Shown here: piece after piece, positions 52,352 through 62,011 of the stretch
How positions within the stretch are numbered: position 1 is the stretch's first letter
Layout of the letters: each line of letters begins with the position of its first letter
From: Chitinophaga terrae (ex Kim and Jung 2007)
Lineage (GTDB): Bacteria > Bacteroidota > Bacteroidia > Chitinophagales > Chitinophagaceae
DNA: 64,000 bases
Assembly: GCF_900107795.1 (NCBI RefSeq)
Contig: NZ_FNRL01000004.1
Span: 124,001 to 188,000, forward strand
Direction: 5' to 3'
Program-made: the position numbers and the translations under genes
The notes under the pieces: generated by a model
Told to the model about the DNA's origin: nothing
Databases searched by the model: none
What the model saw: the letters and a program-made list of their open reading frames with translations, nothing else

Positions 52352-55300
52352 ATGAAGAAGTTTTACAGGAGCATTCCCCTGTTTATCATACTATTGTTGT
52401 TGGTTGTGCAGCTGAAAGCTCAGCATATAAAACAGACCTTTGTCAATATCCATGTCACAGATCAGTCGTTAGACAAGATTTTTGAACAGATAGAAGCCAC
52501 TACAGTTTTCAGGTTTGTTTACAGTCCCTCTGCCATCGCCAGCATAGGCAAAGTATCTTTCAATCGTGATAATGTAACGGTAGAACAGGTGCTGAAACAG
52601 GTACTTCCGCGCAGCCTTGCTTACGAACAGAGAGGGAAGAATATCCTGGTTACCGTGCGGGAAACAGAGAGCATTGCAACTCCTACCACGGAAGGACTGA
52701 TCACAGGTGTGGTCACCGATCAGAAAGGGCAACCGCTTTACGGCGTAAGCATTATGGTGAAAGGCTCCGGGAAAGGCGTTGCATCCGGCGTGTTCGGCAC
52801 CTTCAGCATACGCGCCAGATCTGTTGATACCCTGCATTTCAGGCACCTGGGTTTTTATGAACAGGAGGTGATCGCGGGCAACAGTTACCTGAAAGTGGCT
52901 TTAAAACAAAGAATGTCCGACCTGGGAGAAGTAGTAGTGGTTGGATATGGCATCAGCAGCAAAGCTGAATTAACCACGGCAATAGGTACGGTATCGGGCG
53001 AAAAGATCACTGACCGGCCTACCACTATTAACCTGGTACAGGGACTGGCGGGTAAACTGGCCGGCGTCAGCGTAATGACCAATTCAGGCAAACCCGGTGG
53101 CAATCCAACCATCAAGATCCGGGGAACAGGTTCTATCAACGCTTCGAATAACCCGTTGTTTGTGATCGATGGCATTGTAGGAGCGGACCCGGACATCATT
53201 GATCCTAATATTATTGAATCGACCGACATACTGAAAGACGCCGCAGCTACGGCGATCTACGGCGCCCGCGGTTCTAACGGGGTAGTGGTGATCACTACCA
53301 AACGCGGCGCCAACACAGCGGCGGTGATCAACTTCCGTAACACCGTCAGCTTCGGAACCCTGGCCAGGGAAATTTCCCTGATGAATGCCAGCGAAGCCCT
53401 GGAAATGTTCAAAAGAGAATATGAATATAAACCAGGAAGGCTGGCGCCGCATTTGGATCCCAACAAAACTTTCGAACGCAAATCCGATCTCTTTAATGCC
53501 GACGGTACCCCGAAATATAATACCAACTGGCAAAAAGAAGCTACCAGGCTGGCCATCTCACATGCTCACTCACTCAGCTTTTCGGGGGGCAAAGATAATC
53601 TTACCGCTGTAGCCAATGTTTCCTTTAAAGACCAGCAGGGCATATTGCTGAGCAGTTATTCGAAACAGGTCAATGGATTTATCAACCTCGGGTGGGATGT
53701 AAAGAAATGGTTTCATTTGCAGGCGGTGTTGAATACCGGGGCCGTCAGGCAGCGAAACGTTGATATCAATACTTTCGGGTTGAATGGCATCCGGCAGATC
53801 TACGAGTTCCTACCCTTTTTTCCCGTCAGGTATCCCGATGGCACTTACTCCCGCAAAGGGGATTACCCCGGAGCTGAAGATTCTGAAAATCCCGTGCGCC
53901 TCCTCAAGGAGGTGCAATCTGTTTTTGGGAGGACCTATACAATGGGAAGTCTGACCGGTACTTTTCATCTGAACACCAAACTGGACTTCACCGCCAGCAT
54001 CACCGGGCAAACAGGAACGACCTACGATTTCTATTACTCGGGGCGCGATATCAGGGGCCTTTCAGAAACACAGCAGGGCGTGGCTACCCGAACCAACGCG
54101 ATCTTAGGCTCCTGGACCTCGGAAGATTACTTCACCTATACCAATCATTTTAACAAGCATCATCTCACCGCTGTAGCCGGCGCCAGTTGGTACTACTTCG
54201 CCAATACGGCTACCAAGGCAGGAGCGGAGGGCTTCTTCGACGATTTTTTTTCTTACAATAGTTTGCAGACCGGCACCGTTAAGCAAACCCCTTACTCGTA
54301 TAACGGCACCAACCAGATGAACTCTTTTTTTACCCGTTGGAATTACGGGTATAACGATAAATACCTATTAGGAGCGTCTTTCAGGGTAGACGGTTCTTCC
54401 AGGTTCGGGAAGAATAACAAATACGGTTATTTCCCGGCTTTTTCGGCCGCCTGGCGCATATCAAAGGAAAATTTCTTTAACGACAGGATCGTCAGCGATC
54501 TTAAGCTGAGAACGAGTTACGGGGTAGTGGGAAATGCGGAGATTGGCGATTATGTGACCATCAGCAAAATGAACAACGCGCTGGGCGTTTTTAACGGGCA
54601 GCCCGTGCCCTCCGTTACGTTGGCAACATTCGGCAACCCCAACCTGAAATGGGAAAAATCCAGGCAGCTGAACCTGGGGATAGACGCTACGTTGCTGGAT
54701 GGAAGGGTGCAGCTGACAGCGGATGTTTACAACAGGCTGACCAGGGATCTGCTCTATTCCCGCCAGTTGCCGGCTACTACCGGTTACGACTATATTCTCG
54801 ACAACATCGGTTCTATCAGCAACAAGGGACTGGAAATTACGGTAAACAGTACAAACATCGACAAGCCCGCATTCAGCTGGAGCACCAGTTTCAATTTTTC
54901 CATGAACCGTTCCAAGGTGCTGAAGCTGAACGGCGATATCATGTATACCTGGGCAGGCCGCATTATGGAAGGCCGGCCGCTGAACGAATTTTTCGGGTAC
55001 CAGCGCCTGGGCACCTGGGGAAGCGACGAAGCCGCGGAAGCAGCGGTCTATGGCAAGAAGCCGGGCGACCTGAAATTTGCCGACCTGAATAACAACAAGA
55101 TCAAAGACGCTGGCGACAAGACCAGCCTGGGAAACGCCATGCCTAAATTCGAGTCCAACATTGGCAATACCTTCACGTACAAAGGACTGTCGTTATACGT
55201 GGATCTGCAGGTGATGTATGGTCATAAGCTGGCCAATTTCACCCGGTTTATCACGGAAAGCGCGGCGCCTGTTGCCAATAGTTATAAAAGCATCCTCAAC

Positions 55301-55639
55301 GCCTGGACGCCGGGCCATCAGCAGACCTATAACGCAGCTTTGCGTTTACCGGGCGATGGTTACGATAATGAACTGGATTCCTATAACATCGAAGACGGCT
55401 CATTCCTGCGGGTGCGCAATATTGCGCTCAGCTACCGGCTGAAACCCGAATGGCTGCAGCGTTATAACCTGAAAGGCGCTTCCATAGGGATCAATGCCGA
55501 GAATTATTTCCTGTTCACCAAGTACAGCGGGTATGATCCGGAAGCAACCTCTTTTGACGGAGGACTGAACCAGGGCGTGGATGTTTATCAATATCCCAAG
55601 CCCAAAACAATTTCATTATCCTTAAACATCAATTTCTGA
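52352..55639 (+). CDS. SusC/RagA-type TonB-dependent outer membrane receptor
   Basis: 1095 residues from the ATG at 52352, which gives a proper signal peptide (MKKFYRSIPLFIILLLL...LKAQ); an in-frame ATG at 52283 would overlap fecR and add 23 residues. Domains: STN (about 28-105), carboxypeptidase-regulatory-like (about 115-190), plug (about 195-320; VVVVGYGI, LKDAAATAIYGARGSNGVV) and barrel to the C-terminus, ending SLSLNINF. The barrel motif ISNKGLE falls about 270 residues before the end, which serves as ruler for the truncated hybrid at 5875. Imports bound glycans across the outer membrane with its SusD partner encoded 3 bp downstream. Confidence 0.95.
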   Translation: MKKFYRSIPLFIILLLLVVQLKAQHIKQTFVNIHVTDQSLDKIFEQIEATTVFRFVYSPSAIASIGKVSFNRDNVTVEQVLKQVLPRSLAYEQRGKNILVTVRETESIATPTTEGLITGVVTDQKGQPLYGVSIMVKGSGKGVASGVFGTFSIRARSVDTLHFRHLGFYEQEVIAGNSYLKVALKQRMSDLGEVVVVGYGISSKAELTTAIGTVSGEKITDRPTTINLVQGLAGKLAGVSVMTNSGKPGGNPTIKIRGTGSINASNNPLFVIDGIVGADPDIIDPNIIESTDILKDAAATAIYGARGSNGVVVITTKRGANTAAVINFRNTVSFGTLAREISLMNASEALEMFKREYEYKPGRLAPHLDPNKTFERKSDLFNADGTPKYNTNWQKEATRLAISHAHSLSFSGGKDNLTAVANVSFKDQQGILLSSYSKQVNGFINLGWDVKKWFHLQAVLNTGAVRQRNVDINTFGLNGIRQIYEFLPFFPVRYPDGTYSRKGDYPGAEDSENPVRLLKEVQSVFGRTYTMGSLTGTFHLNTKLDFTASITGQTGTTYDFYYSGRDIRGLSETQQGVATRTNAILGSWTSEDYFTYTNHFNKHHLTAVAGASWYYFANTATKAGAEGFFDDFFSYNSLQTGTVKQTPYSYNGTNQMNSFFTRWNYGYNDKYLLGASFRVDGSSRFGKNNKYGYFPAFSAAWRISKENFFNDRIVSDLKLRTSYGVVGNAEIGDYVTISKMNNALGVFNGQPVPSVTLATFGNPNLKWEKSRQLNLGIDATLLDGRVQLTADVYNRLTRDLLYSRQLPATTGYDYILDNIGSISNKGLEITVNSTNIDKPAFSWSTSFNFSMNRSKVLKLNGDIMYTWAGRIMEGRPLNEFFGYQRLGTWGSDEAAEAAVYGKKPGDLKFADLNNNKIKDAGDKTSLGNAMPKFESNIGNTFTYKGLSLYVDLQVMYGHKLANFTRFITESAAPVANSYKSILNAWTPGHQQTYNAALRLPGDGYDNELDSYNIEDGSFLRVRNIALSYRLKPEWLQRYNLKGASIGINAENYFLFTKYSGYDPEATSFDGGLNQGVDVYQYPKPKTISLSLNINF

Positions 55640-55642
55640 ACA

Positions 55643-57130
55643 ATGGGTACAAGGATATTTTTGTTGTCGATACTTCTGTTCTTCTGTTCCTGCCAGAAAT
55701 TTCTCCGGGAAAATCCTAACGGGTTCCTGGCTGCCGATCAGTATTATAAAACGCCGGAACAGGCCAAAGCGGCTGTAAATGGTACTTATGAAGGCCTTGG
55801 GAAAATATTTACTGTTGACTTAGGCGTTAGCGTTAGTGCGGTGTTCGCGCTTGAATATATTACAGGGTACAGCAACAGGCCGCGTCCATCAGGTTTTGAA
55901 GATGACCAGTTCCTGCGGCTTGATAAGATCGACCCGGCTAATTCCCGCCTGCAGGCATGGTGGGCGGCTTACTACAAAGCCATTGAGAATTGTAACAGCG
56001 TTATCGAAAATATCAACAACACGAAAGTGCTCGACACTGCTACCAGCAGGCAATACCTGGGGCAGGTGTATTTCCTGCGGGCCTGGTACTATTTCCAGCT
56101 GGTAAGGTTGTTTGGCGACGTTCCGTTGAAAACTACTCCTACAAAGGATCTCGATAATATCTTCATTCCAAAAACTCCCATGGCCCAGGTATATGACCAG
56201 GTAGTGAAAGACCTGGATATGGCTGCAGCCAGCAACCTGCCTTGGACAGATCAATCAGGCCGGGTAAGCCTGGGGGCGGTGAAATCCTTATTGGCAAAAG
56301 TCTACATTACCATGGCCGGTTACCCGTTGCAGAAAGGGAAGGAGTATTACATCAAGGCATATGAAGCAGCCATGGAGGTTGTCAACAGCGGGAAATTCGA
56401 ACTGTTTGACGACTACAGTGAACTGAGGGACATAGCAAAACAGAATACCAGGGAACATATTTTCATGCTGCAGCGGCATCCGACGGAAGCTGCCAGCATC
56501 ATTCATTTTGGATATCTTCCCTATCCTGATCAGCCCATCTCCATACAACCCGCCTATGGCGGCGCAATGGCGCCCGAACAATCGTTTTACGACTCTTACG
56601 CCGCTGCGGATAAGCGAAAAGCGGAGCAGGCATTCTTTTATACCCGTTATCCGAATTATAGCAATCCTAATAGCATTGTTCAGCTGCCCGCCCCTTTTAT
56701 TTTTAAATTCTGGGATGCGCTGGCAGAACAGACAGGAAGGTCGGGCGAGAACTTTCCTCTCATCAGGTATGCTGATGTTCTGTTGATCTGCGCGGAAGCC
56801 AGGGCAATGGCTGATGGCGGCTCAACGGCCGATGCGGTGGCTATCGGCGCCTATTACCAGGTACGCAAAAGGGCGATGCCCGGAGAACAAAGACCTGCCA
56901 TTTTGGAAGTTGACCAGGTGCTGAAGGAAAGGTATTGGGAGTTATGTTTTGAATTCCAGACCTGGTTCGATATGCTGCGCACCCGCAAAGCATTGGATGT
57001 ACCTTCCGGCCAAATAGTTCCCCTGCTGGGCTATAAAGCGCCCCGGCACATTAAAGCATTTACGGAAGCTGATCTGAAATTTCCGATTCCGTTAGCTGAG
57101 ATTCAGAAAAATCCTGCATTAAAAGATTAA
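55643..57130 (+). CDS. SusD/RagB-family glycan-binding lipoprotein
   Basis: 495 residues with a lipoprotein signal (LLFFCSC, then QKFLRENPNGFL). The N-terminal SusD-like TPR region contains YFLRAWYYFQLVRLFGDVPLKTTPT (about residue 140-165). The C-terminal RagB part contains KRYWELCFEF-type text ERYWELCFEFQTWFDMLRTRK and the closing KFPIPLAEIQKNP. SusD proteins sit on the cell surface as lids of the SusC channel and bind oligosaccharide. Directly follows its SusC and precedes the GH38-like gene. Confidence 0.95.
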   Translation: MGTRIFLLSILLFFCSCQKFLRENPNGFLAADQYYKTPEQAKAAVNGTYEGLGKIFTVDLGVSVSAVFALEYITGYSNRPRPSGFEDDQFLRLDKIDPANSRLQAWWAAYYKAIENCNSVIENINNTKVLDTATSRQYLGQVYFLRAWYYFQLVRLFGDVPLKTTPTKDLDNIFIPKTPMAQVYDQVVKDLDMAAASNLPWTDQSGRVSLGAVKSLLAKVYITMAGYPLQKGKEYYIKAYEAAMEVVNSGKFELFDDYSELRDIAKQNTREHIFMLQRHPTEAASIIHFGYLPYPDQPISIQPAYGGAMAPEQSFYDSYAAADKRKAEQAFFYTRYPNYSNPNSIVQLPAPFIFKFWDALAEQTGRSGENFPLIRYADVLLICAEARAMADGGSTADAVAIGAYYQVRKRAMPGEQRPAILEVDQVLKERYWELCFEFQTWFDMLRTRKALDVPSGQIVPLLGYKAPRHIKAFTEADLKFPIPLAEIQKNPALKD

Positions 57131-57144
57131 TTATTGAAGATAAG

Positions 57145-59697
57145 ATGAACAAATTGCGTTTTTACCTGGCCCTGTTTTTACTGCTTAGTACCTCTTCTGT
57201 TATGGCACAGCAAGCCTATTTTATAGACGGATACCACGGTGGGATCTACGGGCATTATCCCGTCTGGAACACCCGGTTCATGGCAGATCTGTTGAAGCGG
57301 CATCCTGGCTGGAAGATCAACCTGGAAATAGAGCCGGTAACCTGGGATGACGCCAAAGTAAAAGACAGGCAGGCATACGACGCATTTAAGCAATGGTTCA
57401 GCGACCAGTCGGTCAATGGCCGTATAGAGTACGTAAACCCCTCCTATGGCCAGAGTTATCTCTATAATATTTCAGGAGAAAGTATTATTCGCCAGTTTAG
57501 TTATGGAATGAAGAAATTGAGAGAGCATTTTCCCAATGCTGTTTTTGAAACCTATTCATCGGAAGAACCTTGTTTCACCAGCGCTTTGCCGCAACTGCTG
57601 CTTTCCTACGGTTTCAAATATGCTTCGCTGAAAAATCCCAACACCTGCTGGGGTGGTTATACCCGCGCCTGGGGAGGCGAACTGGTGAAATGGCAGGGAT
57701 CTGATGGTTCGCAGATCCTGACGGTACCCAGGTATGCCTGTGAAGACCTGTTGCCCGGGTCTACCTGGCAAACCACCGCCTGGAACAATAGCAAATCATA
57801 CCTGGATGCAGCCGTTCGTATGGGCATACAGCACCCGGTAGGCATGTGCCTCCAGGATGCCGGCTGGAAGAACGGCCCCTGGTTAAAGGATGCCACTTAT
57901 AACGGGTTGCCGGTGCAGTACGAAACCTGGAGACATTATTTCGAAAAAGTGGCAGATCAGCGCCAGGCCCCTGTCTGGAAGTTCAGCCAGGAAGATATCA
58001 GGGTAAGCCTGGTATGGGGGGCGCAGGTTTTGCAACGTATAGCCCAACAGGTTAGAACAAGCGAAAATAAACTGGCAACAGCAGAAAAGATAGCCGCCCT
58101 GGCAGCCTATAACAAATTTCGCTGGCCGGCAACGGACCTCGACAGCGCCTGGGAAGCCTTGCTGCTCGCCCAGCACCACGACTGCTGGATAGTGCCCTAC
58201 AACGGCCAGCCGGGCGATACCTGGGTAGATAAAGTAGCTGCTTGGACCAGCTTTTCCGATCAGAAAGCAGACCAGGTGATCTCCGCCGCTTTGGGGGCTT
58301 TGTTGCAGAACAACGGGAAACCGGACGAACAATACATCAGCATATTTAATCCCACATCCCACGACCGTACCGAATGGGTGAGCGTTCAACTTCCTGCCGG
58401 CTGGACGTCCGATCATGTGCTGGTATCGGATACGCTGGGAAGGAAAACCCCTCAACAGCAGGGACCTGGCAATACCATCGTTTTCCGGGCCTTTGCTCCC
58501 CAATTGAGTCTTAATACCTATAAGCTGAAACGCTCGGCATCGCCGGTAGCTACCGGGAGTGCCAATGCCTTCAGACAGTTACCTGGCGGCAGGTACGTCC
58601 TGGAAACGGATATGTACAGGTTAGAGATCGATCCGGCAAAAGGCGGCGCCATATCCAGCCTGGTTGCAAAATTCCTGGGTGGTAAAGAGTTGGTGAAGAA
58701 ATCCGATAGCCTGGGCTTCAATAGTATCCGCGGGTACTTTTATGATGAAGGTAAATTCCTTTCCAGCGCCGATAATCCTGCCACAGTGCAGGTGTTGCAG
58801 CAAGGCGCCGGCCTGGTAAAAGTACAGGTAAACGGGAAAATAGGAATACATCCTTTCACCCAATTCATTACCCTGGCGCAAGGGCAGCGGCGGATCGACA
58901 TGCAGGTGAAGATCGGCTGGCAGGGCAACCCTGGCATAGGCGCCTATTCCCAAAAGCACAACTATAAGGCCGAGTCATTGAAGAAAGCCTTTTACGACGA
59001 TCGTTATAAGCTACAGGTTATGTTCCCGTTAGATCTTGCCGATCAGTTGATCAGTAAAGACGCGCCTTTTGATGTTACGGAAAGTACTTTACCCAACACG
59101 TTCTTCGAAAGCTGGGATAGCATTAAGAACAATATCATATTGCATTGGGTAGATGTCAGGGATAGGAAGGAGAAAACGGGGATGGCCTTATTTACTGACC
59201 ATACTACCAGTTATGTGCATGGGGAAGGAACGCCTTTGGGGCTTGTATTGCAATATGCAGGAAAAGGCCTGTGGGGCAGGGATTACGACATTACCGGGCC
59301 AACCCTTGTGAACTATGCCATACTGCCTCATACCGGCAACTGGGTTAAAGGAAATGTATATACGGAAAGCACGGCATGGAACGAACCCTTGTTACTGGCG
59401 CCGGGGAAACCTGCCGCCAATTATTCGCCCCTGTTTGGGGTGAAAGCCAGGGGATGGGAGGTAACAACCATGCTGGCCGATGGAAATGATCTGGTACTCC
59501 GGTTGTTTAATTACGGGGGAACAGATAAAGAAGGGCAAATATTGGTTCCCGGGCGGTTCAAAGACATCAGCCTGGAAGAACTGGATGGCCGCCGGGTGCG
59601 GTCGCTCCTGCCGGTTACCGGCTCCCGGGTCGCCTTATCTATTCCGCAGTTTGGAGTCCGGACCCTCCGGTTTAAAGATGCGGGTATAGCCAGATAA
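57145..59697 (+). CDS. Exported GH38-like glycoside hydrolase (alpha-mannosidase-related)
   Basis: 850 residues with a signal peptide (ending SSVMAQ). The N-terminal catalytic region (about 20-330) has the alpha-mannosidase-related text VTWDDAKVKDRQAYDAFKQWF, TYSSEEPCFTSALPQ and, in the helical middle domain, LLLAQHHDCWIVPYNG, which matches the HHD segment of GH38. The classical N-terminal zinc motif HND-x-GW is not seen; instead the enzyme begins IDGYHGGIYGHYP, so it belongs to a divergent branch. The C-terminal half is the beta-rich GH38 C-domain. Substrates are probably mannosyl or related alpha-glycosides; it is in one operon with the SusC/D pair. Confidence 0.82.
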   Translation: MNKLRFYLALFLLLSTSSVMAQQAYFIDGYHGGIYGHYPVWNTRFMADLLKRHPGWKINLEIEPVTWDDAKVKDRQAYDAFKQWFSDQSVNGRIEYVNPSYGQSYLYNISGESIIRQFSYGMKKLREHFPNAVFETYSSEEPCFTSALPQLLLSYGFKYASLKNPNTCWGGYTRAWGGELVKWQGSDGSQILTVPRYACEDLLPGSTWQTTAWNNSKSYLDAAVRMGIQHPVGMCLQDAGWKNGPWLKDATYNGLPVQYETWRHYFEKVADQRQAPVWKFSQEDIRVSLVWGAQVLQRIAQQVRTSENKLATAEKIAALAAYNKFRWPATDLDSAWEALLLAQHHDCWIVPYNGQPGDTWVDKVAAWTSFSDQKADQVISAALGALLQNNGKPDEQYISIFNPTSHDRTEWVSVQLPAGWTSDHVLVSDTLGRKTPQQQGPGNTIVFRAFAPQLSLNTYKLKRSASPVATGSANAFRQLPGGRYVLETDMYRLEIDPAKGGAISSLVAKFLGGKELVKKSDSLGFNSIRGYFYDEGKFLSSADNPATVQVLQQGAGLVKVQVNGKIGIHPFTQFITLAQGQRRIDMQVKIGWQGNPGIGAYSQKHNYKAESLKKAFYDDRYKLQVMFPLDLADQLISKDAPFDVTESTLPNTFFESWDSIKNNIILHWVDVRDRKEKTGMALFTDHTTSYVHGEGTPLGLVLQYAGKGLWGRDYDITGPTLVNYAILPHTGNWVKGNVYTESTAWNEPLLLAPGKPAANYSPLFGVKARGWEVTTMLADGNDLVLRLFNYGGTDKEGQILVPGRFKDISLEELDGRRVRSLLPVTGSRVALSIPQFGVRTLRFKDAGIAR

Positions 59698-59862
59698 CAG
59701 CACGGAGAAATTTTTTTACTACCCCGACTACGGTAGCGGCGTTTGAAAACGTCATTCTTATAAGCGAGCTGGTTTCATGAACAGGTTTGACAGCCAACCG
59801 AACCTGGTCTGCCCCGCTCGTATCGAAAAAGAATGAAGTCTTATCAATCAAACTACTACGTT

Positions 59863-61560
59863 ATGAAATGCCGTTACCTGCCTTTTTTGGCGCTATTAAC
59901 GGGGGTGCTATTGTCGTGTGAGAAGAAACAGTTTCTTGACCAAACGCAGACCACCGATCTGACAGAGGAAGCAGTATTTTCCGATAGTTCCCGGACTGTC
60001 GCCTTCCTGAACAATATTTACACAAGCATTGCTATCAGTGCCAACCCTGTCAGGTTTGGAAACGGGGGATTAGACGCTTCATCAGATGAAGCGGAGCCCC
60101 AGAAATCTGCCAACATTACTACCTCTGTCCAATTTGCTACCGGCACCGTAAATGCCGCCATCATTACCGACGACGCCTGGAGAACAGCTTATTCCAATAT
60201 CCGGAGCGTTAACCAGCTTATTAAACATATTCCCCGTACGCCTATGCAGGCAGCCGATAAGATCAGGCTTGTAGCAGAAGCCAGGTTTTTACGGGCATGG
60301 TACTACGCTATTTTGCTGAAGCATTACGGGGGAGTGCCATTGGTAGGAGATACCATATTTACCATGGCAGATAAGATCCCCGCGCAACGCAGCACCTTCG
60401 ATGAATGCGTGAAGTATATCGTTGCGGAATGCGACAAGGCGGCGAAAGATCTTCCGGTTGTCAGGATCCGGCAGGATTACGGTCGCGTGGGCGCCGGTGC
60501 ATGCCTTGCCCTGAAGGCGAGGGTTTTGCTGTATGCGGCCAGCCCGCTTTTCAACGGCGGTAACATTGCGGCCGGTAATTCTTACACCGGGTATACAAAT
60601 GAAGATCCCGAACGCTGGAAACTGGCTGCCGACGCTGCCCGCGCCGTTATAGGCCTGAATGCCTACTCGCTGTACGTAGACAATGCCACCGCCCCGGGTT
60701 ACGGCTTTTATAAAGTATTTACCCTGCGGGTGAACAACGAATACATATTTGCCCGGATGCAGGGAGGGAACAGGGATCTTGAAACCTACTGGCAGCCGCC
60801 TTCGAGAGGTGGCGGACAAGGCGGATTCCCTTACCAGCAGCTGGTAGATGCCTTCGAGATGGCTAATGGCAAAGCTATCACCGATCCCGCTTCCGGCTAT
60901 GATCCCAATAACCCGTATGCCAACCGCGATCCGCGGATGAATTATTCCATCATTCATGACCAGTCCATGCTTATCCAGAAAACCGGGGTAAAGGAACTGG
61001 TGAATATCTACCTGGGGCCTAACGGCAAAGGAGTTAGCCAGGATGCCGTGCATGCAGGTACGCCTACCGGCTATTATATAAATAAAATGCTGGCCGATAA
61101 TATCAGCGCCAACAACATCCACGGAACCGACAGGTGTTTGCCATTGATGCGGTATGCAGAGGTATTGCTAAACTTCGCCGAAGCAACGAACGAGTATGCA
61201 GGCCCCGTTGCCGATGTATACACCGCGGTAGAGCTGATCAGGCAACGCGCGGGACTCAATCCCTACCAACTTCCGCAAGGCCTGGACAAAAATGCCATGC
61301 GGGAAGTTATTCGCCACGAACGCCGTGTGGAACTGGCCTACGAGGAACATCGCTTCTGGGATGTGCGCCGCTGGAAAATAGCCGCCCAAACCGAAAACCA
61401 GGTGATGAACGGCATGGAGATCACCAGGGATGGAAACAAGGTTACCTATAAAGTATTCGCGGTGCGCAAGCACAATTTCAGGGAACCAATGTACCTGTGG
61501 CCTATCCCGCAGAGCGAAACTGCCAAATCGCCCGAACTGCAGCAAAACCCGGGCTACTAA
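59863..61560 (+). CDS. Second SusD/RagB-family lipoprotein
   Basis: 565 residues from the ATG at 59863, which puts the lipobox correctly (LLTGVLLSC, Cys at about 19); an ATG at 59833 is in frame. N-terminal text FLDQTQTTDLTEEAVF and the SusD core RFLRAWYYAILLKHYGGVPLV (about 140-160) are typical; the C-terminus has RRVELAYEEHRFWDVRRWK and YLWPIPQSETAKSPELQQNPGY. It precedes, rather than follows, its presumed SusC partner at 62998, with two lipoprotein genes in between. This order is less common than SusC-SusD. Confidence 0.93.
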   Translation: MKCRYLPFLALLTGVLLSCEKKQFLDQTQTTDLTEEAVFSDSSRTVAFLNNIYTSIAISANPVRFGNGGLDASSDEAEPQKSANITTSVQFATGTVNAAIITDDAWRTAYSNIRSVNQLIKHIPRTPMQAADKIRLVAEARFLRAWYYAILLKHYGGVPLVGDTIFTMADKIPAQRSTFDECVKYIVAECDKAAKDLPVVRIRQDYGRVGAGACLALKARVLLYAASPLFNGGNIAAGNSYTGYTNEDPERWKLAADAARAVIGLNAYSLYVDNATAPGYGFYKVFTLRVNNEYIFARMQGGNRDLETYWQPPSRGGGQGGFPYQQLVDAFEMANGKAITDPASGYDPNNPYANRDPRMNYSIIHDQSMLIQKTGVKELVNIYLGPNGKGVSQDAVHAGTPTGYYINKMLADNISANNIHGTDRCLPLMRYAEVLLNFAEATNEYAGPVADVYTAVELIRQRAGLNPYQLPQGLDKNAMREVIRHERRVELAYEEHRFWDVRRWKIAAQTENQVMNGMEITRDGNKVTYKVFAVRKHNFREPMYLWPIPQSETAKSPELQQNPGY

Positions 61561-61590
61561 TCTTTAATCGTCCACGGTCAATTTGTTTAT

Positions 61591-62010
61591 ATGAAAAATT
61601 ATTTAGTATCTGTATGTCTGCTCCTGCTGGCCGCCTGTAGAGCCACGGAGATAGCAATTCCCGAACCTGTAAAGAATATTGAAGGCACCTGGAGGATCAC
61701 CAAAGCAACAAGAAATGGTACCGATCTGACCAACGTGGTCGACTTCTCCAAATTCCGGCTTCATTTCCAGAACAATACTTATACAATAGACAACCTGCTT
61801 CCTTTTATCGTAAGCGGCAAAGGAACCTGGTCGCTGGATGACCCGCAATATCCTTTCAAGATCACTTTCCACCAGGAGGGTGTGGATTCTTCCGTTGTAA
61901 CCAAATTCGATTATCCCATCACAGACGGGCAACGCATAATCAACCTGGTTTTCAGCCCGGGATGTATTAACAACACTTACCAGTACACGTTGGAAAAAAT
62001 TTCGAAATAA
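61591..62010 (+). CDS. Small lipoprotein, lipocalin-like (DUF5004-type, tentative)
   Basis: 139 residues with a lipobox (LLLLAAC, Cys at 16). The rest reads as a small beta barrel: IEGTWRITKATRNGTDLT at the start and GKGTWSLDDPQYPFKITF in the middle, typical of lipocalin-like lipoproteins that accompany SusC/D pairs in Bacteroidota. The DUF number is from memory and unverified. It starts 30 bp after the second SusD and ends 1 bp before the next gene. Confidence 0.75.
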   Translation: MKNYLVSVCLLLLAACRATEIAIPEPVKNIEGTWRITKATRNGTDLTNVVDFSKFRLHFQNNTYTIDNLLPFIVSGKGTWSLDDPQYPFKITFHQEGVDSSVVTKFDYPITDGQRIINLVFSPGCINNTYQYTLEKISK

Positions 62011-62011
62011 C

